Counted from the stretch's first letter, positions 1 to 6,194 are shown. The stretch: DNA of 8,182 nt from Phycisphaerales bacterium (GCA_011053245.1 DRGS01000115.1:1-8182), one strand, 5' to 3'. A program made the numbers and translations. Notes: generated by a model from the letters alone, not told the origin.

Positions 1-111
1 AAGCAGTGGTGTCTCGTAAGGCGACACTATCCCGATCAGATCCGCCACATCTTCAGCGAGCTCCGGCAAAGTCGCCCCTGCCGAATAAGTTGCTTTTCCT
101 GTAAATGCCAT
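1..111 (-). CDS. Phage major capsid protein, N-terminal fragment (DUF5309/SU10-type, likely)
   Basis: Only the first 37 codons are present; the gene continues past the left edge. The start ATG at 109-111 is preceded by AGGAG (119-123 on the minus strand) at 7-base spacing. The peptide begins MAFTGKATYSAGATLPELAE and continues with DVADLIGIVSPYETPLL. The pattern of an Asp/Leu/Ile-rich segment followed by ISP-x-x-TP resembles the N-terminus of the DUF5309 (SU10-like) HK97-fold major capsid proteins. Its place directly after a scaffold-like gene and a portal supports a capsid role, forming the icosahedral shell. With 37 residues the family call is an inference from motif and context; another head protein is possible. 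Confidence 0.7.
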   Translation of the reverse strand, partial: MAFTGKATYSAGATLPELAEDVADLIGIVSPYETPLL

Positions 112-193
112 ATTCTATCTCCTGTGTTTAAATGTTAAGTTACAATAAAAATTTTACTTCCAATGGAAACCGTCTTGCCCCTTGCAGTTGCGC

Positions 194-709
194 CTAAACA
201 TACTGCCGTCTCAATCGCAAATACTCCTGCAAGTCCGCTCTGTTTCCGCTCGTCGCAGCTTTCTTAGCCGCCCTTTCCAGTATTTTCTTGCCGCTGGAAA
301 CCCTCTCTTTGACACCAGCCGTTTTTGATGCCGCCGAAACACGTTCCGTCTCATCGAACAAATAGCCCTTTTGCTTCCGCAATTGTTCGATAACAGCATC
401 TGCATCCGCCTGCTCGTCACCTTGCATCCGGGATTTTGCGATCAGCATTGCCGTCTCAAGATCGACCGCTCCCGCTGTTATCAGCTTGTCCGCCAGATCA
501 TGTTCAAGCTTGATCTCACTCACTTTCCCGGCCAGATCCTCTTTCTTCTCAACGGCTTCCCTTAATTGCTCCTGAAGTTCCGCCGCTTTCTTTTCCGCGA
601 TTTGAGCACGCTTGCGATACCGAATCGCTTCACTTACCGGAACAAGCTTGTCACTGTTTACCCCTTCGCCATCCGACGATACCTGACTCTCTAAGTCAAA
701 ACCTTCCAT
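194..709 (-). CDS. Phage capsid scaffolding-like protein (GP20-type)
   Basis: A 171-residue, highly charged, predicted alpha-helical protein between portal and major capsid genes. Residues about 25-75 are rich in Ala, Glu, Lys, Arg and Gln and should form a coiled coil. A central segment (about 75-119), with LITAGAVD, a spaced helix and then a Lys-rich stretch ending YLFDE, resembles the C-terminal half of phage GP20 minor structural/scaffold proteins. The C-terminus is strongly basic and ends LRLRRQYV, as expected for a scaffold tail that binds capsid subunits. Start ATG at 707-709 has AAGGGG upstream with 7-base spacing; the stop is TAG. The expected role is to guide procapsid assembly before being lost or cleaved. 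The call rests on gene order and overall character more than strong sequence identity; a generic head-associated protein is the alternative. Confidence 0.72.
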   Translation of the reverse strand: MEGFDLESQVSSDGEGVNSDKLVPVSEAIRYRKRAQIAEKKAAELQEQLREAVEKKEDLAGKVSEIKLEHDLADKLITAGAVDLETAMLIAKSRMQGDEQADADAVIEQLRKQKGYLFDETERVSAASKTAGVKERVSSGKKILERAAKKAATSGNRADLQEYLRLRRQYV

Positions 710-751
710 ACAAAAACCCCTTGTCTAAAAAAATAACGCTTATGTTAAATA

Positions 752-2311
752 TTAAACTTCTTCATAACCTAATTCCCTGAGAACCTGCTGCTGTGAAACG
801 CCAAGCTCTTTTTTGATCTGAGCTTCTTTGAGTTTCTCAGCCATATTCTCGGGCAGTGGATCCGGAAATATTATCTCTATCTCTCGCTCTTCAGCGGTAG
901 TAGGATAGATCCGGCATACATCAAGTGTACGCAATACCAACCTTGCGATCTGCTTTAACCCCGTCCCGTAGGTATATTGTTTACGCACTGTCTTCGCTAA
1001 CATACCCATAAAGGTCATCCGAAGAGCCACGCCGCTTGTAAGATTGCCAAGTTTATTTTTAAGAACACCCGCTACTACCGGCGTAACACCGCTTACCTTA
1101 TCCATCGCCTCACGAATTTCTGAAATATGCATATTTTCACTCGGCATAGCGCTATCGCCGCCAAACGGTTCAATGCTCGCATCGGGATTATCCGTACACC
1201 ACATCCGTCCCGGCGAAATACTCCTCTCGTCAACACCTTCAAGACCCTTGGCCAGATACATCTTAAAAGCCTGAAATGTTATCCTGCTCGCCCTGTCACT
1301 TAACCGTGTATTGAGCTCATCCTGCAACCCGATAAGCTGTTCGACATCGCTAATGCCCTCGTAGTAATATGGCTGTGCAATATTTTGAATATGCACTATC
1401 GGAACCACCCCAAGAGGATTTACACCCTCGCTTACAAGCTTCTTATTCTCATATCTCTGCCACCATTCGGCCCCGATGATCTCCGTAACAACATCTCTGT
1501 CACGTTTGCCGCCAGCGGAGTTGCTTTTCAAAAGATTGTTAAGAAACCCGCCTTCCATGCTGATCTCATTCTTTTGCTGATAAAAATGCTGAACATAATG
1601 ATCGATCTTGCGATAATCGTTCTCATCCAGAACAGGCAGTGCTCTTGGTGCTTCGATCAGTTCCAGCCCTATAGTAGAGGCCAATTGGAGAATTGACTCG
1701 AAGGAAGGAAGTTGAGATGAAGAAAAAGTGTTGTTGCTTCCGCGCATTGTCTTAGTGTCATCAAAAGAGAAAAGAACCTCTTCGCTGGGCCTGACCATAC
1801 AATCGACAAATCCGTACACACTACCGAGCACTGCCATATTCTGAAAAAAACCAGTATCGCCATTGGCCTCAAACACAGCCTTTAAAATATTACCAATTTC
1901 TCTGCGTCTTTGGCCATCCGGCGATTTACTGACAAAACTAACCTCTTTACCGAAAAGAAAATCAACCATGGCATTGATACGCCAGGTGATATCGTTTTCA
2001 ATTACAACTTCTTTGCGCTGAATATCATCGGTTGCATTCCCGCCGTTTGCGCTGACGCCGCTTGCATAGCTAACGCCTGTGATCCTTGCTGGTAGACCGA
2101 CTTCCTGCCCCTGAACATAACTCCTGCTGGATTCGTTGCTCTTACCGCTTGCTCCGCTTGACCCGCTGCCGGTCCCATACATCTGGTTATGATAATAATC
2201 CCAGAACCGGCCGAAATGGATTCCAACATCAACAGATTGTTCATCCACAAGCCATTCAACGAAAGATTCGCTTAAGTTGTCATTACCGAAACTGCTAAAA
2301 TCAAATCCCAT
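752..2311 (-). CDS. Phage portal protein (SPP1 gp6-like)
   Basis: A 519-residue protein with the character of SPP1-type portals, which form the dodecameric ring at one capsid vertex through which DNA is packaged and to which the tail attaches. Visible marks are an N-terminal helical start (FGRFWDYYHNQMY, 34-45), a segment EVVIENDITWRINAMVDFLF (101-120), a central GISDVEQLIGLQDELNTRLS stretch (319-338), then VSGVTPVVAGVLKNKLGNLT (406-425), a basic amphipathic helix region, and a C-terminal PDPLPENMAEKLKEAQ helix ending LGYEEV. Two low-complexity Ser/Gly/Asn loops (about 46-96 and 189-203) look like exposed insertions. The start ATG at 2309-2311 follows GAGGC (2318-2322 on the minus strand), with an in-frame TGA four codons upstream, so the start is secure. 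Length fits the family. No terminase lies upstream. Confidence 0.9.
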   Translation of the reverse strand: MGFDFSSFGNDNLSESFVEWLVDEQSVDVGIHFGRFWDYYHNQMYGTGSGSSGASGKSNESSRSYVQGQEVGLPARITGVSYASGVSANGGNATDDIQRKEVVIENDITWRINAMVDFLFGKEVSFVSKSPDGQRRREIGNILKAVFEANGDTGFFQNMAVLGSVYGFVDCMVRPSEEVLFSFDDTKTMRGSNNTFSSSQLPSFESILQLASTIGLELIEAPRALPVLDENDYRKIDHYVQHFYQQKNEISMEGGFLNNLLKSNSAGGKRDRDVVTEIIGAEWWQRYENKKLVSEGVNPLGVVPIVHIQNIAQPYYYEGISDVEQLIGLQDELNTRLSDRASRITFQAFKMYLAKGLEGVDERSISPGRMWCTDNPDASIEPFGGDSAMPSENMHISEIREAMDKVSGVTPVVAGVLKNKLGNLTSGVALRMTFMGMLAKTVRKQYTYGTGLKQIARLVLRTLDVCRIYPTTAEEREIEIIFPDPLPENMAEKLKEAQIKKELGVSQQQVLRELGYEEV

Positions 2312-2389
2312 ATCGTAGCCTCATAAATTATTACCAACTTTTCAAAACGCCCTAAAAACCGCCATACAAAAAAACTTGTCCCCCCACCC

Positions 2390-2418
2390 TTTGCACGAAC
2401 TTGCGCGTTTGATGCAAA
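2390..2418. repeat. Imperfect inverted repeat (operator- or attachment-like)
   Basis: The arms TTTGCA and TGCAAA are perfect complements. Inside them CGAAC pairs with GTTTG (one G-T wobble), leaving one bulged A and a six-base loop TTGCGC. This gives 11 pairs with one bulge. It sits about 80 bases upstream of the portal start. It could be a protein-binding site for the phage operon, a transcript hairpin, or part of an integration junction. Function is unknown. Confidence 0.45.
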
Positions 2419-2436
2419 AATCGGCGATTTTTTTTT
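2416..2436 (+). terminator. Possible weak intrinsic terminator
   Basis: AAAAATC, loop GGC, GATTTTT forms a 7-bp stem with only one G-C pair, followed by four more T on the plus strand. It directly follows, and shares three bases with, the inverted repeat at 2390-2418. There is no plus-strand gene immediately upstream within the window to terminate, and the stem is weak, so this is tentative. Confidence 0.25.
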
Positions 2437-2567
2437 GGTCGAAAATCGATAAGTCTCTATGAGATAAAGATTAATAAATTTTTATTTTTTTGGCCCGTAG
2501 CAAGATAGTGCAAGCGCATTTGGAAGATTTCAGCCCTCAAAGACGAAATTTCTAATGATATTAACCG

Positions 2568-2575
2568 AAGGAGGT
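2568..2575 (+). promoter_or_regulatory. Orphan perfect Shine-Dalgarno sequence
   Basis: AAGGAGGT is a perfect match to the 16S rRNA anti-Shine-Dalgarno. Eight bases later comes GTG CGA GGC TAA (2584-2595), a three-codon frame. No longer gene follows: the next real start is lepB at 2691, beyond a promoter at 2612-2640. It may be a relic of a lost gene, a minimal translated leader, or chance. Confidence 0.35.
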
Positions 2576-2611
2576 CTTTATTAGTGCGAGGCTAAAAAAA
2601 GGAATATCGGC

Positions 2612-2640
2612 TTGACTGGAAGAGGTTTAGAGGGGATAAT
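2612..2640 (+). promoter_or_regulatory. Sigma70-type promoter for the lepB pair
   Basis: TTGACT (2612-2617) is separated by exactly 17 bases from GATAAT (2635-2640). Each hexamer differs from consensus at one position. Transcription would begin near 2646-2648, giving a leader of about 45 bases before the TTG start at 2691. It is the only strong promoter seen upstream of the first signal peptidase. Confidence 0.75.
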
Positions 2641-2690
2641 CATGCGAAAATAGAATTATTGCTGAGCATTATAAAGAAAAGGGTCGAGAT

Positions 2691-4256
2691 TTGGCGGGCG
2701 AACGAAAAAAGGAGCATAAGGAAAAAATCGATAAAGCCGAATCGTTTTTTAAAACGGCTGAGTGGCTCATAACAGCCTTTGCGGTGACATTGGTCTTTAT
2801 CGTCTTTGAAATGCAGGCGTATACGATCCCGACTGGGAGTATGGCCGATACTTTGAGGGGGGCCCACTTCCGTCTTCGCTGCCCTGAGTGCGGATACCGA
2901 TATGATTACGGTTTTTCACCGCAGGCGTATGGCTTGCGCACCAATAGTACGCCAGGTTTTAATGTCCCACTAAAGTGGTCACAGGGGGATGGCCCTTCGG
3001 TGAAAGCCTTTCCATCACGTCCCCGATGCCCGAGCTGCGGGTTCTATCTGCAAACGGGTCAGAAGTTCCCGGTTGTTAAAGGTGACAGGATTTTTGTTGC
3101 CAAGTGCATATACCAGTTCACCGAGCCTGAGCGATGGGATGTGATCGTTTTCAAGAATCCGCTTGAACCGCGAATAAACTATATCAAACGTCTCGTCGGC
3201 AAACCGGGCGAGACGGTAGAGATCATTGACGGTGATATTTATATTGACGGTGAGATAACACGAAAACCGGCGAAGGTTCAGGAAGAGCTTTGGATGTGCG
3301 TTTATGATAATGATTATCAGCCAACAAACCCCGATATTCCGCAGTTTAACGGGCATGCGTGGCGGCAGCCTTTCAAGAATATCGAAAATTCAAAATGGGA
3401 TGTCGGCGCGACTGATGCGACTTTGTTTAAGCTTGATAGCAGGGCCGATGAGATCAATACGATCTCCTACGATCCGCGTGTGGGAAATGATTTTAATGCT
3501 ACTTATGCTTATGATGTTAGTGAACATTACAGAAATATGCCGATATGCAGCGATCTGATGGTGCGGTTCTTTGTCGATCGCAAGGATAGAGGCATTATTG
3601 GAGCAAGGCTGAAAAAGTATCGGATGCGGTATCAAGGTCGGGTGGACTTTGCCGGCCAAATGGTCATCGAAAGTATCGATGAAGAAGATACAGTGACGGA
3701 GCTTGTCCAGGAGGACGTGTCGCTGCCGGAGGTTGGAGAGATCGAAAGTTTTCGGTTCATCAATGTCGATCATAAACTGACGCTTGAGTATGGCGATGCT
3801 AAGATCGAGTATGACTTGGGCGCTCTGGCAAACGATGCCGGTGAGAGACGAACCAATACGATACCGCAAGTGAGGATATTCGGAGCGGGCCAGCTTGAGC
3901 TTTCTCATGTGGGTATATTCAGGGACATTCATTATATCAGCTATTTCAGCGGCAAAAGGATTGAGCGGGCCGCTGAGGGCGATCCTTTTATGTTGGCCGA
4001 AGATGAGTTTTTTGTCTGCGGTGATAACAGTCCATATAGTGCCGATTGCAGGCTCTGGAATAGACCGGGGATCGGTAACAATAGAGAGTATCGCACTGGC
4101 ACAGTGCCGAGAGATTATCTTATCGGCAAAGCATTTTTCGTTTACTGGCCCGGGCCAGCAAAGGCATGGGACGATTCAAAACTGCGATTAGTGCCATACG
4201 TTAGTGGGATGAAGAGAATCTGCGGAGGAAACGAATCGAAACATGATCAACAGTGA
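2691..4256 (+). CDS. lepB: Signal peptidase I with CxxC-ribbon and beta-rich inserts, paralogue 1
   Basis: A 521-residue type I signal peptidase, which removes Sec/Tat signal peptides at the outer face of the cytoplasmic membrane by a Ser-Lys mechanism. A short charged N-terminus is followed by one membrane segment (about 23-40). Box B, IPTGSMADTL, holds nucleophile Ser50; box C is GDRIFV (131-136); box D is RWDVIVFKNP and then NYIKR with general base Lys166; box E is GDNSPYSADCR (444-454), keeping the Ser and the Asp/Arg but with Cys in place of the usual second Ser. Two inserts split the core: CxxC at 64/67 and 113/116, and about 230 residues (197-430) of beta-rich sequence. Length far exceeds E. 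coli LepB (about 324). The TTG start is the only plausible one after the in-frame TAA at 2637; AAGGG lies 7 bases upstream. It overlaps the next gene by 14 bases. Confidence 0.93.
   Translation: MAGERKKEHKEKIDKAESFFKTAEWLITAFAVTLVFIVFEMQAYTIPTGSMADTLRGAHFRLRCPECGYRYDYGFSPQAYGLRTNSTPGFNVPLKWSQGDGPSVKAFPSRPRCPSCGFYLQTGQKFPVVKGDRIFVAKCIYQFTEPERWDVIVFKNPLEPRINYIKRLVGKPGETVEIIDGDIYIDGEITRKPAKVQEELWMCVYDNDYQPTNPDIPQFNGHAWRQPFKNIENSKWDVGATDATLFKLDSRADEINTISYDPRVGNDFNATYAYDVSEHYRNMPICSDLMVRFFVDRKDRGIIGARLKKYRMRYQGRVDFAGQMVIESIDEEDTVTELVQEDVSLPEVGEIESFRFINVDHKLTLEYGDAKIEYDLGALANDAGERRTNTIPQVRIFGAGQLELSHVGIFRDIHYISYFSGKRIERAAEGDPFMLAEDEFFVCGDNSPYSADCRLWNRPGIGNNREYRTGTVPRDYLIGKAFFVYWPGPAKAWDDSKLRLVPYVSGMKRICGGNESKHDQQ
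4224..4228 (+). promoter_or_regulatory. Shine-Dalgarno of second lepB, unusually distant
   Basis: GGAGG lies within the last codons of the upstream lepB, 14 bases before the ATG at 4243. No nearer purine-rich site and no other in-frame start is evident. The position favours re-initiation by ribosomes finishing the upstream gene, whose stop is at 4254-4256. Confidence 0.5.
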
Positions 4257-5736
4257 AGAACAAGTCAGGGATGAGGTGGCAGATGAGGTTGTCGAGCGGC
4301 GATACAGCACTACGCTGATGGGGATTGTTCATACCGTCGAATGGGTGCTGATCGCGCTTATTCTGGCATTCGTTTTTCGTGCGTTTATGATGGAGCAGTT
4401 TCGTATCCCAACCGGAAGTATGGCCGAAACGCTGCGAGGGGTTCATTATCATTTGCGATGCGTACGATGTGGCTACAAATACGATACTGATGGGGAGGCG
4501 GCGAACAGCCGTTGCCCGAGTTGCAAATATTTGTTTGACCCGGAAAGTATTGTTTCAATATCAAACGGTGACAGGATATTTGTAGATAAGTGTCTGTACA
4601 ATTTTGCCGAGCCTAAGCGGTGGGATGTCGTTGTGTTCAAAAATCCGCTCAATCCGAAAGAAAACTACATAAAGCGGATGATAGCGCTGCCGGGCGAGGA
4701 AGTGGAGATCATCGATGGTGACATCTATATCGACGGGCAGATCGCACGGAAACCTCCAAAGGTGCAGCAGGAGTTTTGGATGCCGGTCTATCTGAATGAT
4801 TTTCAGCCTGCGGGCAGGACAATGAAAGATGATGCTGGCAATGTTGACGGACCGAAAAATAATGCATGGGTTCAGCCGTTTTCAAATCAGGATGATTCGA
4901 AGTGGGACCTGACTGGCAGCGGAGGCGTATTCCGGCTGAGCAGCAAAAATGACGAGATGCATACTATTGCTTACAATAGCGGGTCGGCAAGTGATTTTCG
5001 GGCTGGATATTCTTATAACAGCAGCATCGGATTTAGTATAAGGCCTGTGTGCAGCGATCTGATGTTACGGTTTTTTGTAAATTCCGAAACCAGCGATGCT
5101 GCAATCGGAGCCAGCCTGAAAAAGTATGGCAGGGAATACAAAGGAACGATTCGTCTTTCAGGGATAATGGTAATTGAAAGTGTTATAAACGGCGAAAGAG
5201 TCGAACTTAAGCAAAAAAAAATAGAGTGCGCTAATGACGATAAGGGTACGGAGTTTAAGTTTGTCAATGTCGATCATGAACTTATCCTTTCATTCGGTGA
5301 CGAGGAAATTCGATATGACCTCGGGAAAGATTCGGTCGATGCCGGAGATTCTAATAGAGCTACAGAAACAGGTGTCGCTATATTCGGCAGAGGCGGGCTT
5401 AAGCTTAGTCATATCAGCTTATTTAGGGATATTCACTATATAGGCAGTCCGGTTCTGCGAGCAGGGCCAGGCGACCCCTTTAAGCTGGAAGCCGATGAGT
5501 ATTTTGCGTGCGGAGATAATAGTCCTGCAAGTTTCGATTGCCGGCTTTGGGCAAGGGAAGGCAAGGGAAACGGGGATACTACATATCGGACGGGTGTGGT
5601 GCCGCGAGATTACCTGATAGGCAAAGCATTCTTTTTGTATTGGGGCAATGCTTTTAAGCCTGTTGAGCAACTTATGCCAATAATTCCTAACTTTGCGCAA
5701 ATTAAGCCAATTTACGGGGGAAAGGAAGAGTTTTGA
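4243..5736 (+). CDS. lepB: Signal peptidase I with CxxC-ribbon and beta-rich inserts, paralogue 2
   Basis: A 497-residue paralogue of the gene just upstream, homologous end to end and also apparently active. One membrane segment (about 31-48) follows an acidic N-terminus. Box B IPTGSMAETL carries nucleophile Ser59, box C is GDRIFV (109-114), box D is RWDVVVFKNP followed by NYIKR with general base Lys144, and box E is GDNSPASFDCR (424-434). The CxxC pair is compact (73/76 and 91/94), as in ordinary zinc ribbons, where paralogue 1 has a longer loop. A beta-rich insert spans about 176-410 and includes FKFVNVDHELILSFGDEEI and LSHISLFRDIHYI, closely matched in paralogue 1. The ATG lies inside the end of the previous gene. 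GGAGG at 4224-4228 is 14 bases upstream, a long spacing that suggests translational coupling. Having two active copies suggests a division of substrates. Confidence 0.94.
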   Translation: MINSEEQVRDEVADEVVERRYSTTLMGIVHTVEWVLIALILAFVFRAFMMEQFRIPTGSMAETLRGVHYHLRCVRCGYKYDTDGEAANSRCPSCKYLFDPESIVSISNGDRIFVDKCLYNFAEPKRWDVVVFKNPLNPKENYIKRMIALPGEEVEIIDGDIYIDGQIARKPPKVQQEFWMPVYLNDFQPAGRTMKDDAGNVDGPKNNAWVQPFSNQDDSKWDLTGSGGVFRLSSKNDEMHTIAYNSGSASDFRAGYSYNSSIGFSIRPVCSDLMLRFFVNSETSDAAIGASLKKYGREYKGTIRLSGIMVIESVINGERVELKQKKIECANDDKGTEFKFVNVDHELILSFGDEEIRYDLGKDSVDAGDSNRATETGVAIFGRGGLKLSHISLFRDIHYIGSPVLRAGPGDPFKLEADEYFACGDNSPASFDCRLWAREGKGNGDTTYRTGVVPRDYLIGKAFFLYWGNAFKPVEQLMPIIPNFAQIKPIYGGKEEF

Positions 5737-5750
5737 CCGACTATGGAAGG

Positions 5751-5942
5751 TCAGTAAGTTGCTTCTATGAGTTCTCTTTTGAGTGGGTCGTCGAAATATT
5801 CTGAGAGCTGTTCCTTGAGTACTTCACAGTAGCGATCATCTACGCCAAGCGGAGTTTGCCATGTCTGCCACATCCTTAAAATACGCTGGGCGTATTCATG
5901 CATCCATTCCTCTTTTGATATAGTGTTTGTCGCCATTTCCAT
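5751..5942 (-). CDS. Hypothetical small acidic Trp-rich protein
   Basis: A 63-residue reading frame on the opposite strand, convergent with the second lepB; its stop is only 14 bases from the lepB stop. I do not recognise the family. The sequence begins MEMATNTISKEEWMHEYAQR and looks helical, with three Trp (13, 25, 28), one Cys (39), a central RMWQTWQTPLG and an acidic C-terminal half with YFDDPLKRELIEATY. There is no signal peptide or membrane segment, so it is probably cytoplasmic. AGGGA lies about 9 bases before the ATG at 5940-5942; the second Met (codon 3) is an alternative start. It fills the gap between lepB and gyrA without overlapping either, which favours a real gene. No function is proposed. 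Confidence 0.55.
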   Translation of the reverse strand: MEMATNTISKEEWMHEYAQRILRMWQTWQTPLGVDDRYCEVLKEQLSEYFDDPLKRELIEATY

Positions 5943-6194
5943 TTATTAACATCCCTATTCGTCAATTGCCTATATGCTATCGGCGTGGTTTGGGATGGTC
6001 TTTAATTTTAATGGTCCAAAGTCAAAAAAAATATCGCGAAAGGTAAAAAAGAGGAATTTTTGAGGTGTTTTCGTTGACTTTTGCCGCATTTGCCGGTATA
6101 AATTACAGTTATGTGAAAGGGCCTTTTGGGCTGGTAAACAGGCGTGAGGGGGACAGCGCGGCTTACAATGTGAATTTCGGGAAACAGGGAAGTT
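5943..6194 (+). other. Intergenic and leader region upstream of gyrA
   Basis: No gene is seen here. The left half is A/T-rich and includes a run of eight A at about 6024-6031. The right half holds the gyrA promoter (6074-6102) and a G-rich leader of about 85 bases. I found no riboswitch or convincing attenuator. A minus-strand TTGACT at 6020-6025 has no matching -10 element at normal spacing for the small gene to the left. Confidence 0.6.
6074..6102 (+). promoter_or_regulatory. Sigma70-type promoter for gyrA
   Basis: TTGACT (6074-6079), a 17-base spacer, then TATAAA (6097-6102): one mismatch to consensus in each hexamer with ideal spacing. Transcription would start near 6109, leaving a leader of about 85 bases before the ATG. 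The -35 hexamer and spacer length are the same as in the lepB promoter at 2612-2640. Confidence 0.78.

Larger units (their letters stand above)
1..2311 (-). mobile_element. Phage head module (prophage-like, partial)
   Basis: Three minus-strand genes lie in the order portal, scaffold-like protein, major capsid protein, which is the standard head-gene order of tailed phages. Spacers are short (42 and 82 bases) and each gene has its own purine-rich ribosome binding site, so they probably share one transcript. The module leaves the window at the left. On the right it stops at the portal: the terminase genes usually found before a portal are absent, and the next gene is a divergent signal peptidase. 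It may be the edge of a prophage, a remnant, or a domesticated capsid cluster. All visible reading frames are intact, so there is no sign of decay within what can be seen. Confidence 0.7.
2312..2611. other. Divergent intergenic region between portal and lepB
   Basis: About 300 bases with no credible gene. It holds an imperfect inverted repeat (2390-2418), a short A/T hairpin running into a T-run (2416-2436), an AT-rich stretch around 2465-2490, and a perfect Shine-Dalgarno-like octamer (2568-2575) with no sensible gene after it. I could not find a convincing promoter for the portal operon on the minus strand. This is the junction between phage-type and housekeeping genes. Confidence 0.6.

Noticed and set aside
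158..168. Small hairpin TTCC-AAT-GGAA between the scaffold and capsid genes
   Set aside because: Only four base pairs; the minus-strand T-run that follows is interrupted. Not enough for a terminator or processing site.
2640..2867. 75-codon minus-strand frame across the lepB start
   Set aside because: It overlaps the lepB promoter, leader and membrane segment; its hydrophobic stretch is only the reverse reading of that region.
3390..3932. 180-codon minus-strand open frame inside the first lepB
   Set aside because: Antisense to the beta-rich insert of the signal peptidase, whose sequence is matched in the paralogue on the plus strand; coding constraint is on the plus strand.
5734..5753. Hairpin TGACC...GGTCA between the converging lepB and small-gene stops
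   Set aside because: A 5-bp stem with a 10-base loop and no T-run on either strand is too weak to call a terminator, though the position would suit one.
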